Numbered from the stretch's first letter, positions 1 to 6,477 are shown. The stretch: DNA of 10,715 nt from Bacteroidia bacterium (GCA_029253325.1 JAQWZS010000088.1:1-10715); one strand, 5' to 3'. The notes: a model not told the origin generated them from the letters alone. Numbers and translations: made by a program.

Positions 1-685
1 CTCCAATTCTATAATCTCCAATTACTAAATTAAAAATGCCTTCAGGTAGATTATTTTCAGTGATTACACTTTCTAATAATCGATGGCAGGCAATAGCCGT
101 TAAGGGTGTTTTTTCGCTAGGTTTCCAAACACATACATCACCACATACAGCAGCTATCATACTGTTCCATGCCCATACAGCTACTGGAAAATTAAATGCA
201 GAAATAATTCCAATAATACCCAATGGGTGCCACTGTTCATACATGCGATGATTTGGTCGCTCACTGTGCATGGTAAGACCATACAGTTGTCTAGATAGTC
301 CTACAGCAAAATCACAGATATCAATCATTTCCTGGACTTCTCCTAATCCTTCTTGGTAGCTTTTTCCCATTTCTAGGCTTACCAATTTCCCCAAGTCTTC
401 CTTGTGGGCTCTTAGCTTTAAACCGTATTGTCTTACAATTGACCCGCGTTCAGGAGCTGGAACAGTTTTCCAATATTTGGCAGCTTCTTGTGCTTGCAAA
501 ATCACCTTTTCATAATCCTGTTCATTAGCATAAACTACCTCTCCTAGCTTGGACCCATCCATTGGTGTATGTACTTCTTTAGTCTCTGTATTTGATGAGT
601 TGATCCATTGAGTTCCAGTGCATATACTTGCATTTTTGGATGCAACATTCAAGTTATTCAGTAGTTTTTGGATTGATTCTGACAT
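1..685 (-). CDS. amaB: L-aminoadipate-semialdehyde dehydrogenase (ALDH7 family), N-terminal part
   Basis: This is a minus-strand gene that starts at the ATG at 685-683 and runs off the left edge; 228 codons are visible of the roughly 510 usual for the family. ALDH7 enzymes oxidise alpha-aminoadipate semialdehyde to aminoadipate with NAD+, a step of lysine catabolism, in the cytoplasm. Seen directly: the ALDH nucleotide-binding region, with ISAFNFPVAVWAWN around residues 161-174 (N165 is the oxyanion-hole Asn) and VWKPSEKTPLTA around 186-197 (K188 binds the NAD ribose). The wording of both motifs and the N-terminal TGTQWINSS are typical of the ALDH7A1/AmaB branch rather than generic ALDHs. The catalytic Cys and Glu lie outside the window, so activity cannot be checked. 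It has its own promoter and is divergent from the aminopeptidase gene. The family is confident; the exact substrate is inferred. Confidence 0.9.
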   Translation of the reverse strand, partial: MSESIQKLLNNLNVASKNASICTGTQWINSSNTETKEVHTPMDGSKLGEVVYANEQDYEKVILQAQEAAKYWKTVPAPERGSIVRQYGLKLRAHKEDLGKLVSLEMGKSYQEGLGEVQEMIDICDFAVGLSRQLYGLTMHSERPNHRMYEQWHPLGIIGIISAFNFPVAVWAWNSMIAAVCGDVCVWKPSEKTPLTAIACHRLLESVITENNLPEGIFNLVIGDYRIG

Positions 686-701
686 GGTAATTGATAAAAC
701 A

Positions 702-730
702 CAAATGTATCAATTTGAAGTTCAAAACAA
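702..730 (-). promoter_or_regulatory. Bacteroidota-type promoter of the aldehyde dehydrogenase gene
   Basis: Read on the minus strand, TACATTTG (709-702) matches the Bacteroidota -7 consensus TAnnTTTG exactly. A TTG at 730-728 sits 18 bases upstream as the -33 element. The start codon follows 16 bases downstream, so the leader would be about ten bases. Prediction from sequence only. Confidence 0.6.
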
Positions 731-757
731 GATGGAGCCCTATCAATTATGGGTCCA

Positions 758-790
758 TTGGGATTCTTATCTAGCAAATTCTTAAGTTTG
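758..790 (+). promoter_or_regulatory. Bacteroidota-type promoter of the aminopeptidase P gene
   Basis: TAAGTTTG at 783-790 is an exact TAnnTTTG -7 element, with TTG at 758-760 and a 22-base spacer. It ends only 10 bases before the ATG at 801, so the transcript should have a leader of about five bases or none. Together with the opposite-strand promoter it makes this 115-bp gap a back-to-back divergent promoter region. Confidence 0.6.
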
Positions 791-800
791 CAAACATATT

Positions 801-2096
801 ATGAAGTACAAAGCACTCAACCCACAACTATTTATCCAGAATCGAAATCGTTTTATTGCTCAAATGGAGCCTAACAGTATAGCTATTTTTCATAGCAACT
901 ACCAATACAGTTGGAATGGCGATATGACTTATAAGTTTAAGCAAAACTCCGATATTTTTTGGTTGAGTGGTATGGATCAAGAAGACAGTATATTGGTCTT
1001 GTACCCTGATTGCCCAATACCAGAATATAGAGCATGCCTTTTTTTGGTAGAGACCAATGAAATGATTGCAGTTTGGGATGGTTATAAATACACCAAAAAG
1101 GATGCGACTGCCACTAGTGGTATCAATTCTATCTATTGGAATGGGAATTATATGCAGCAGTTGAGACCTATCATTAATATGGCAGATAATATATATCTTC
1201 CATTGAATGAGAATGATCGATTTTCTCCGAAGAGTCCAGCAAAGGCAATTGATTTCGTTCATGAAATACAAAAACTATATCCATTGCATACGTACAAACG
1301 AGCAGGGAAAATATTACAACGTTTACGCAGTGTAAAAACTGCTTTTGAGCTTGAAGTGATGAAGGAGTCTGTGCAAATATCTAAGTTGGGATGGGAACGT
1401 GTTATGAAATTTACCAGGCCTGGTGTATGGGAGCATGAGATTGAAGCGGAATTGATACACGAGTTTACTCGAAATAGAGCCAATGGATTTTCCTTTGAGC
1501 CGATAGTCGCAAGTGGTTTATCTGCCTGTACCTTACATTACATTGAAAATAACAAGCAAGTAAATGACGGAGATTTAGTTCTCATCGATTGTGGGGTAGA
1601 TTATGCTAATTATGCTAGTGATATGACACGATGCTTGCCTGCAAACGGTAAATTTTCCTCTCGTCAAGCAGATGTTTATAGTGCAACACTTCGTGTGATG
1701 AAACAAGCCCGAGAAAAATTAGTGCCAGGAACCATGTTGATGGAATATCAGAAAGAGGTTGAAGGCTTGATTGAAGATGAATTAATCGGTTTGGGCCTAT
1801 TGACCAAAGAGGATATCAAAAACCAAGATCCATCATGGCCAGCATTGAAAAAGTACTTTATGCACGGTACTTCTCATTTTTTAGGGGTAGATGTGCACGA
1901 TAGCGGTATGAGATATGAGCCTATGGAAGTTGGCATGACATTCAGTTGTGAGCCTGGGATATACATTCAAGAAGAAGGGATTGGCGTGCGAATTGAGAAT
2001 CAAATACTCATCACCGAAAATGGTCCTGTGGACATGATGGATGAGGTAGGAATGCCAGTTGAAATTTCGGATATCGAGGATTTTATGGCGAGTTAG
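801..2096 (+). CDS. pepP: Xaa-Pro aminopeptidase (aminopeptidase P, M24B)
   Basis: This 431-residue cytoplasmic metallopeptidase removes the N-terminal residue from peptides whose second residue is proline. Residues about 1-150 form the aminopeptidase P N-terminal domain and about 175-420 the pita-bread catalytic domain. By alignment to E. coli PepP (441 aa) from memory, the dinuclear metal ligands are all visible: D263 (LIDCG), D274 (ASDMTR), H359 (HGTSHFLG), E384 (CEPGIY) and E399 (VRIEN). The supporting histidines H246, H355 and H366 are also present. The length is normal and the gene looks intact. The ATG at 801 is supported by the promoter just upstream and by the N-terminus aligning with the family. 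It is apparently transcribed alone: divergent from the dehydrogenase, and the next gene has its own promoter. No signal peptide is visible. Confidence 0.95.
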   Translation: MKYKALNPQLFIQNRNRFIAQMEPNSIAIFHSNYQYSWNGDMTYKFKQNSDIFWLSGMDQEDSILVLYPDCPIPEYRACLFLVETNEMIAVWDGYKYTKKDATATSGINSIYWNGNYMQQLRPIINMADNIYLPLNENDRFSPKSPAKAIDFVHEIQKLYPLHTYKRAGKILQRLRSVKTAFELEVMKESVQISKLGWERVMKFTRPGVWEHEIEAELIHEFTRNRANGFSFEPIVASGLSACTLHYIENNKQVNDGDLVLIDCGVDYANYASDMTRCLPANGKFSSRQADVYSATLRVMKQAREKLVPGTMLMEYQKEVEGLIEDELIGLGLLTKEDIKNQDPSWPALKKYFMHGTSHFLGVDVHDSGMRYEPMEVGMTFSCEPGIYIQEEGIGVRIENQILITENGPVDMMDEVGMPVEISDIEDFMAS

Positions 2097-2113
2097 ATGT
2101 AGTAACATCTTTT
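2095..2113 (+). terminator. possible weak terminator hairpin at the pepP stop codon
   Basis: AGATGT (2095-2100) and ACATCT (2105-2110) form a 6-bp stem with a 4-base loop, followed by TTT. It overlaps the TAG stop at 2094-2096. The stem is short and AT-rich, so termination would be inefficient; it may be chance. Confidence 0.3.
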
Positions 2114-2151
2114 AATGGATTAAACGCTTATAAAGTTCGATAAAGGACAAC

Positions 2152-2180
2152 TTGCCTTGGGGCAGTGCTCGGTATATTTG
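2152..2180 (+). promoter_or_regulatory. Bacteroidota-type promoter of the T9SS cargo gene
   Basis: TATATTTG at 2173-2180 matches TAnnTTTG exactly, and TTG at 2152-2154 lies 18 bases upstream as the -33 element. The leader to the ATG at 2229 would be about 43 bases and very AT-rich. Confidence 0.6.
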
Positions 2181-2228
2181 CGGTATACATATTTAAACTT
2201 TTTATAACACATTTTAATTTTCTTAATC

Positions 2229-2972
2229 ATGAAAACAACATTTATTACCACCGTATTATTATTTACTATTTTTTCTAGTTCATTTGCTCAAAAAGACTGG
2301 GCAGTAGCATTACATCAACCCGATAATTTTAAATCTGCTCCCGATGGGTCGACCACATTTGCGGTAGAGTTTGACTGTCAAATTTTAGAGGGGTCAGTTC
2401 AGGTAGGGGATAAGCTAATTTATCGTGTTCTTATTTTAGATTCAGAATCTCAAGAATTAATCATTACTTTACCCTCCTCTGGTTTTATACCAAGCAATAT
2501 AAGGTACGAGATAGGTTCTTCTGATATCTATAGAATTGGTTCAGAGTTCACAGCAGGTGGTTTAACAATTGAAGATTCTAAAAACATAACCGTAGTAGTT
2601 GAAAGCTATCTTACTAGAAATAGTGAAAATGATGACCCCATTATAGATACAGATTCGACTAATAATATCTCTACAGCTACTGCTAGATGGCTGAGTGAGG
2701 AGGATGCCGCATCGGTTCAAGATTTTGTGGAATTCTCTCCACTGGTTTATCCTAATCCTGCTCAGGACGTTATTCATGTTCAGCTGCCTAGTTCTGAGCC
2801 AGCCAATATGGAGCTAACAGACGTCAAAGGTAATCTTGTCCTATCGTCAATGGAAAGTGTTTTCAATAAGCAGTCTATCGACGTAAGTACCTTGCCAAAT
2901 GGGATGTATGTATTAAGCATTAAGCAAGGACAGAAAGTGAATCGACCACAACGAATTATTGTGCAGCATTAA
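2229..2972 (+). CDS. secreted protein with type IX secretion C-terminal sorting domain; function unknown
   Basis: This is a 247-residue exported protein. Residues 1-20 are a clear signal peptide (Lys near the N-terminus, hydrophobic stretch, SSSFA before Q21). Residues about 170-247 form a type A T9SS sorting domain: YPNPAQD at 174-180, LPNGMYVLS at 222-230, and a basic tail ending in RIIVQH. By family knowledge this domain directs transport across the outer membrane and is removed on attachment to the surface or on release. The mature part, about residues 21-165, is roughly 145 residues with alternating beta-type segments and a DTDSTNN stretch at 140-146. This suggests a single beta-sandwich domain, perhaps CARDB- or Ig-like, but I do not recognise the family and see no catalytic motif. 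It has one cysteine (C50). The gene stands alone, with its own promoter and a strong terminator; the T9SS machinery is not in the window. Confidence 0.88.
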   Translation: MKTTFITTVLLFTIFSSSFAQKDWAVALHQPDNFKSAPDGSTTFAVEFDCQILEGSVQVGDKLIYRVLILDSESQELIITLPSSGFIPSNIRYEIGSSDIYRIGSEFTAGGLTIEDSKNITVVVESYLTRNSENDDPIIDTDSTNNISTATARWLSEEDAASVQDFVEFSPLVYPNPAQDVIHVQLPSSEPANMELTDVKGNLVLSSMESVFNKQSIDVSTLPNGMYVLSIKQGQKVNRPQRIIVQH

Positions 2973-2988
2973 TCCGAGATTAGAAACT

Positions 2989-3032
2989 AAAAAAATCCCT
3001 GCTGTTTGTTAATCAAGCTCAGGGATTTTTTT
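2989..3032 (+). terminator. strong intrinsic terminator after the T9SS cargo gene
   Basis: A perfect 13-bp inverted repeat, AAAAAAATCCCTG (2989-3001) and CAGGGATTTTTTT (3020-3032), is separated by an 18-base loop. The T-run forms the 3' arm. Because both arms carry A/T tracts it could also act on minus-strand transcription. It starts 16 bases after the stop codon and insulates the rpmH cluster. Confidence 0.85.
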
Positions 3033-3067
3033 ATGGGATATTTAAATCGTATAATTATTTAAAAATC

Positions 3068-3102
3068 TTTGTAGTTATTTTTTGAATAAAACATTACTTT
3101 TG
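3068..3102 (+). promoter_or_regulatory. Bacteroidota-type promoter of rpmH-rnpA-yidD
   Basis: TACTTTTG at 3095-3102 matches TAnnTTTG exactly. A TTTG at 3068-3071 lies 23 bases upstream, at the long end for a -33 element. The leader to the rpmH ATG would be about 46 bases. Adjacent poly-T sequence makes the -33 assignment less certain than the -7. Confidence 0.55.
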
Positions 3103-3153
3103 CAAGCCTTTTAAAAGAATAAACAGACGATTAAGTCACTATTATAGTATACA

Positions 3154-3315
3154 ATGAGTAAGCGGACATTTCAACCAAGCAGACGAAAAAGAAGAAACAA
3201 GCACGGTTTCAGAGAAAGAATGGCTACTAAAAATGGTAGAAAAGTGTTAGCAGCTCGTCGCAAGAAAGGGCGTAAAAAGCTAAGTGTTTCTGACGAGCCT
3301 CGTCACAAGCATTAA
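3154..3315 (+). CDS. rpmH: 50S ribosomal protein L34
   Basis: This 53-residue, extremely basic protein is a structural component of the large ribosomal subunit that contacts 23S rRNA. Seen directly: MSKRTFQPSRRKRRNKHGFR at the N-terminus, then the ERMATKNGRKVLAARRKKGR block at residues 21-40, which is the near-invariant L34 signature. The last 13 residues (KKLSVSDEPRHKH) form the short C-terminal extension common in Bacteroidota, where L34 is slightly longer than the E. coli protein (46 aa). The ATG at 3154 is the only sensible start. No clear Shine-Dalgarno precedes it; the upstream region is A/T-rich, as usual in this phylum. It is the first gene of a cluster with rnpA (22 bases downstream) and yidD. 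No dnaA or origin lies beside it here, unlike in many Gammaproteobacteria and Firmicutes. Confidence 0.97.
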   Translation: MSKRTFQPSRRKRRNKHGFRERMATKNGRKVLAARRKKGRKKLSVSDEPRHKH

Positions 3316-3337
3316 TTTTATCCCCCAAATTATTTAA

Positions 3338-3724
3338 ATGGGGACATCCAATACATTTCATAAGCAAGAGAAACTTTCACACAAAGAAACGATTGATTCT
3401 ATTTTTCAAAAAAATGGCGAGTCCATTTTTCAACCTCCTTTGCTTTTTGTCTATCTTAAAAAAGAATTAAAGACACCCTACTCTTGCCAATTATTAGTTT
3501 CTGTAGGAAAGAGAAAGTTTAAAAAAGCTTCAGACCGAAACCGAATTAAACGACAAATTACAGATATCTATAGACTTCAAAAGCAGCGAATTTATCAAGT
3601 TATTAAAGACGATACTCAATATGCAATTGGTGTTATATATCTAGGAAAGGAATTGCCAGAATATCAAATACTTGAAAAAAAATTAACTTTGTCTATCGAT
3701 GAATTTATTAAAAGGATTGAGTAA
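3338..3724 (+). CDS. rnpA: ribonuclease P protein component
   Basis: This 128-residue basic protein binds RNase P RNA and helps it remove 5' leaders from precursor tRNAs. The family signature is visible as GKRKFKKASDRNRIKRQ around residues 57-73, holding the RNR motif (R67, N68, R69) and K71-R72. The N-terminal FHKQEKLSHKETIDSIFQKN corresponds to the substrate-contacting start of the fold (usually KxxRLxxxxdf..vf). Overall length is typical. The ATG at 3338 is the only start upstream of the conserved region. It follows rpmH by 22 bases and its 3' end overlaps yidD by 26 bases, so the three genes are almost certainly co-transcribed. Several positions differ from proteobacterial RnpA, as expected for Bacteroidota, but the motif is intact. 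Confidence 0.95.
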   Translation: MGTSNTFHKQEKLSHKETIDSIFQKNGESIFQPPLLFVYLKKELKTPYSCQLLVSVGKRKFKKASDRNRIKRQITDIYRLQKQRIYQVIKDDTQYAIGVIYLGKELPEYQILEKKLTLSIDEFIKRIE

Positions 3725-3941
3725 GGTGCTTTCTTTAGTGTTATTACTACCTATTTGGATTTATCAAAAACTAATATCCCCTTTTTTGCCTGCAACTTGC
3801 CGCTACTCTCCGACATGCAGTGCATATGCGGTGGAGGCCATTAAAAAACATGGTCCGTTTAATGGGTTTTATCTATCTATCAAACGAATATTAAGCTGTC
3901 ATCCTTGGAGTAAGAAAAACGGATACGATCCTGTACCTTGA
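3699..3941 (+). CDS. yidD: membrane protein insertion efficiency factor YidD
   Basis: This 80-residue protein of the YidD/DUF37 family is an inner-membrane-associated factor that aids YidC-dependent membrane protein insertion. An amphipathic/hydrophobic N-terminus (residues 1-25) is followed by the family signature: ISPFLPATCRYSPTCSAYAVEAIKKHG (26-52), with C34 and C40, then CHPW at 67-70 and the C-terminal GYDPVP. It overlaps the end of rnpA by 26 bases in another frame. A GTG at 3726, two bases after the rnpA stop, is a possible shorter start (71 aa); I prefer the ATG because it keeps the complete N-terminal helix. yidC, often next in other phyla, is absent; an S41 protease gene follows after 97 bases. 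Confidence 0.95.
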   Translation: MNLLKGLSKVLSLVLLLPIWIYQKLISPFLPATCRYSPTCSAYAVEAIKKHGPFNGFYLSIKRILSCHPWSKKNGYDPVP

Positions 3942-3972
3942 TTGTAGTATAGCCCTTTTTTATAAGTGTCTC

Positions 3973-4006
3973 ACTGATGGATGAAATGTTCAACGAACTC
4001 ATCAGT
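3973..4006 (+). terminator. inverted repeat between yidD and the S41 operon; possible terminator or operator
   Basis: ACTGATG (3973-3979) and CATCAGT (4000-4006) can form a 7-bp outer stem. Inside it GTTC (3988-3991) and GAAC (3995-3998) form a 4-bp hairpin. A duplicated GATG allows an alternative outer stem, GATGA (3980-3984) with TCATC (3999-4003). It is followed by a broken T-rich run (TTTGGTTATCTTT). It could terminate rpmH-rnpA-yidD transcription, but it overlaps the expected -33 region of the next promoter, so a regulatory role is equally possible. Confidence 0.4.
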
Positions 4007-4019
4007 TTGGTTATCTTTG
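3989..4019 (+). promoter_or_regulatory. Bacteroidota-type promoter of the five-gene S41 operon
   Basis: TATCTTTG at 4012-4019 matches TAnnTTTG exactly and lies 19 bases before the TTG start codon at 4039. There is no TTG at the expected -33 distance; the closest match is TTC at 3989-3991 with a 20-base spacer. The weak -33 element lies within the inverted repeat at 3973-4006. Confidence 0.5.
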
Positions 4020-4038
4020 CCGCTAGGATCATCTAGTT

Positions 4039-5661
4039 TTGAAAAAATATATTCTTATACCCATTATTGGTGCTTTTTTTCTACTCAGCTTCAAGGCTGG
4101 AGATTACTTTGAGATATCTAAAAACTTAGAAATTTTTGCGGAGGTTTATAAAGAAGTTAATACGACTTATGTAGATGAAGTAAAACCAGGAGAGCTTATA
4201 CGAGCTGCCATAGATGGCATGTTGAAGTCATTGGATCCTTACACTAATTTTTATAGTGAAGCCCAAGCCGAGGATTATAAATTTCAAGTTACGGGTACTT
4301 ATTCTGGGATAGGTGCATCCATTCGAAGAATTGAGAATCGAGTGTACATAGATTCGCCTCTGGAGGGGAAGCCATGCCAAAAAGCAGGGTTAATGGCTGG
4401 GGACGAAATCATAACCATAGATGGGATATCCATTAAAGACAAGACTAAATCGGAGGTTCATGATCTTTTGACTGGGCAATCTGGTAGTACGATTTCTGTA
4501 GAAGTTGATCGTCTGTCTGTTGGTAGGATTAAAAAAGACCTCATTCGAGAAAGTATTATTCAAAAAAATGTACCTTATTATGGCGTGATAGATGACATTG
4601 GTTTTATTAAATTGGTGAGTTTTACTCCCAAAGCTGGTAAAGAAGTAAGAGATGCTGTGACATTATTAAAAAATCAAGGGGCTCAAAAATTAGTTCTTGA
4701 CCTTAGAAACAATGGTGGGGGTTTGTTAAATGAAGCCATTGACATTGTAAACATTTTTGTCCCAAGAGGGCAACTCATCGTTGAGACTCGGGGCAAATAT
4801 CCAGAAGACAATAGATCTTTTAAGACGTTAAATGCTCCAGTAGATATTGAAATTCCTTTGGTCGTAATGATAAACGGAAATTCTGCATCAGCAAGCGAGA
4901 TTGTTGCAGGATCTTTGCAAGACTTGGATCGGGCTGTGGTGGTCGGAAGAAATTCGTTTGGAAAGGGATTGGTCCAGACCACAAAAGGATTGTCTTACAA
5001 TACTTCTATGAAAATCACTACATCTAAGTACTATATACCGAGTGGACGACTAATTCAGCGTCTAGATTATAGTAACAAGATAAAGGGTAAAGCAGTGGCA
5101 GTATCAGATAGCTCAAAGCGGTTATTCAAGACAAAAAATGGAAGAGAAGTAATCGATGGTGAAGGCATTCATCCAGATGTGAAGGTAAAAGCTAGAAGGA
5201 TTTCGGAACTATCACAAAGCCTTATTAAAAATCACTTGTTTTTTAAATACGCTAACATTTTTAGGAGTAAAAATGATACCATTGATTTGCCTTTAGAATT
5301 TAATGTTTCTGATTATCTATTTAATGAATTCCGTGACTTTATAAAAGACAAAGATTATAACTATATAACTCGAACAGAAAAGGATATTAAGCAACTGGAG
5401 TCTCAAGCAAAGGAGGATAAATATCATAAATTTCTTTCGGCTGAACTTACAAATTTAAAATCAGCTATGGACAGTATAAAAATGAATGATACAGAAAATC
5501 ATAAATCAGAGTTAAAAGAACTTTTAGAGCAAGAAATAGTTCGTCGTTATTTCTATCAACGAGGTGAAATTGAAGTAGGATTTGATGATGATGCTGACTG
5601 GCATACATCTAAGGAAATACTCTCTGATCTGTCTGTCTATAATCAACATTTAGCACTGTAA
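4039..5661 (+). CDS. S41 family C-terminal processing peptidase (CtpA-type) with PDZ domain
   Basis: This 540-residue envelope serine protease cleaves proteins near their C-termini. The N-terminal hydrophobic segment (about residues 4-18) is a signal peptide or anchor, so it acts in the periplasm. A PDZ domain spans about 80-165 (TGTYSGIGASI, then KAGLMAGDEIITIDG). The S41 core covers about 175-345: LVLDLRNNGGG at 218-228, NSASASEIVAG at 281-291 with S284 the likely nucleophile, and SFGKGLVQ with K309 the general base and Q313 at the usual position. The S284-K309 spacing of 25 matches CtpA/Prc enzymes. The C-terminal 150 residues are charged and helical, ending with a LLEQEIVRRYFYQRG segment typical of Bacteroidota members. 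The start is TTG: the only in-frame initiation codon after a TAG at 4024, directly before the signal sequence. First gene of a five-gene operon. Confidence 0.93.
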   Translation: MKKYILIPIIGAFFLLSFKAGDYFEISKNLEIFAEVYKEVNTTYVDEVKPGELIRAAIDGMLKSLDPYTNFYSEAQAEDYKFQVTGTYSGIGASIRRIENRVYIDSPLEGKPCQKAGLMAGDEIITIDGISIKDKTKSEVHDLLTGQSGSTISVEVDRLSVGRIKKDLIRESIIQKNVPYYGVIDDIGFIKLVSFTPKAGKEVRDAVTLLKNQGAQKLVLDLRNNGGGLLNEAIDIVNIFVPRGQLIVETRGKYPEDNRSFKTLNAPVDIEIPLVVMINGNSASASEIVAGSLQDLDRAVVVGRNSFGKGLVQTTKGLSYNTSMKITTSKYYIPSGRLIQRLDYSNKIKGKAVAVSDSSKRLFKTKNGREVIDGEGIHPDVKVKARRISELSQSLIKNHLFFKYANIFRSKNDTIDLPLEFNVSDYLFNEFRDFIKDKDYNYITRTEKDIKQLESQAKEDKYHKFLSAELTNLKSAMDSIKMNDTENHKSELKELLEQEIVRRYFYQRGEIEVGFDDDADWHTSKEILSDLSVYNQHLAL

Positions 5662-5663
5662 TT

Positions 5664-6476
5664 TTGGAGTTGTCATTAATTCTTACCCTTGTATTTTTTG
5701 GTGTAGTCGGTGGTTTTATCAGTGGCCTATTGGGCGTGGGCGGTGGAATTGTCTTTGTCCCAGTATTAAGCTCGATATTAATATACTTAGGATACGAAGA
5801 CCCTGAGCTGTCAAAATATATTTTAGCGAATTCTTTTGCTGCAACATTTTTTGCGGGGGCAATAAGCTCCTATAAACAATATAAACTCAATGCCTTCTAT
5901 CCAAGAGAAATATTATTCACTTGCCTTACTGCAGTGCCAAGTAGTATATTGCTATCATATTTAATTGCCAAGGGGTCTTGGTATGATAAATCATCATTTA
6001 GTGTCTTCTTCATCTTCTTATTGGTATTGATGCTGATTAGGTTCTTGTATAAAAGTAATGCTGTTGTGTCTGAAAAAACCAATCCATCCATGGTTAAGTT
6101 TTCTGTAACAGGTTTATTGACGGGTGTGATTGCAGGGTTATCAGGTCTAGGTGGTGGAGTGATTATGATTCCCTTGTTTACTCAATATCTTAAGATGGGT
6201 ATTAAAAAGTCTGCATCCATTTCTATAGGCGTTATTCCTTTGATGATGATTCCTATGATGGTACTATATGCTTCTTATCAACCCGCTAATGCGATAGGAT
6301 ACCAATGGGGATATATATTGCCGGGCTTATTTCTACCATTAGTTGGGGGGCTATTATTTGCTGCACCATTAGGAGTTGCGATGGGCCAAAAATCCTCGGG
6401 TAAACGGCTTAAAACTATATTTGCGGTTCTTATTATTGTGGTCATTATTAAAACCATAGGAAATATCATTACTTAA
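5664..6476 (+). CDS. TSUP (TauE/SafE) family membrane permease
   Basis: This 270-residue inner-membrane protein has about eight hydrophobic segments. The family hallmark is an internal duplication with a glycine-rich motif in each half: GGFISGLLGVGGGIVFVPVL at 16-35 and GVIAGLSGLGGGVIMIPLF at 154-172; both are visible. Characterised TSUP proteins export or import small sulfur-containing or organic anions such as sulfite, sulfoacetate and thiosulfate. The substrate here cannot be deduced, and the neighbouring genes (two proteases, metF, rsgA) do not identify one. The start is TTG at 5664, two bases after the S41 stop; an in-frame TAA at 5640 rules out an earlier start, though TTG at 5670 is also possible. 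No ATG precedes the first membrane segment. Translation is probably coupled to the upstream gene. Confidence 0.92.
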   Translation: MELSLILTLVFFGVVGGFISGLLGVGGGIVFVPVLSSILIYLGYEDPELSKYILANSFAATFFAGAISSYKQYKLNAFYPREILFTCLTAVPSSILLSYLIAKGSWYDKSSFSVFFIFLLVLMLIRFLYKSNAVVSEKTNPSMVKFSVTGLLTGVIAGLSGLGGGVIMIPLFTQYLKMGIKKSASISIGVIPLMMIPMMVLYASYQPANAIGYQWGYILPGLFLPLVGGLLFAAPLGVAMGQKSSGKRLKTIFAVLIIVVIIKTIGNIIT

Positions 6477-6477
6477 C

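Noticed and set aside
36..251. 71-codon open frame on the plus strand at the left edge
   Set aside because: It lies antisense to the aldehyde dehydrogenase, whose conserved motifs are clear on the minus strand, and its own translation resembles nothing.
828..1483. Minus-strand open frames within pepP
   Set aside because: They are antisense shadows of a well-supported M24 peptidase, Cys/Ile/His-rich and without family features or promoters.
3033..3153. Possible replication origin beside rpmH
   Set aside because: rpmH neighbours oriC in some phyla, but I found no cluster of DnaA boxes (TTATCCACA-like) and no dnaA in the window; TTATCCCCC near 3318 is not a proper match.
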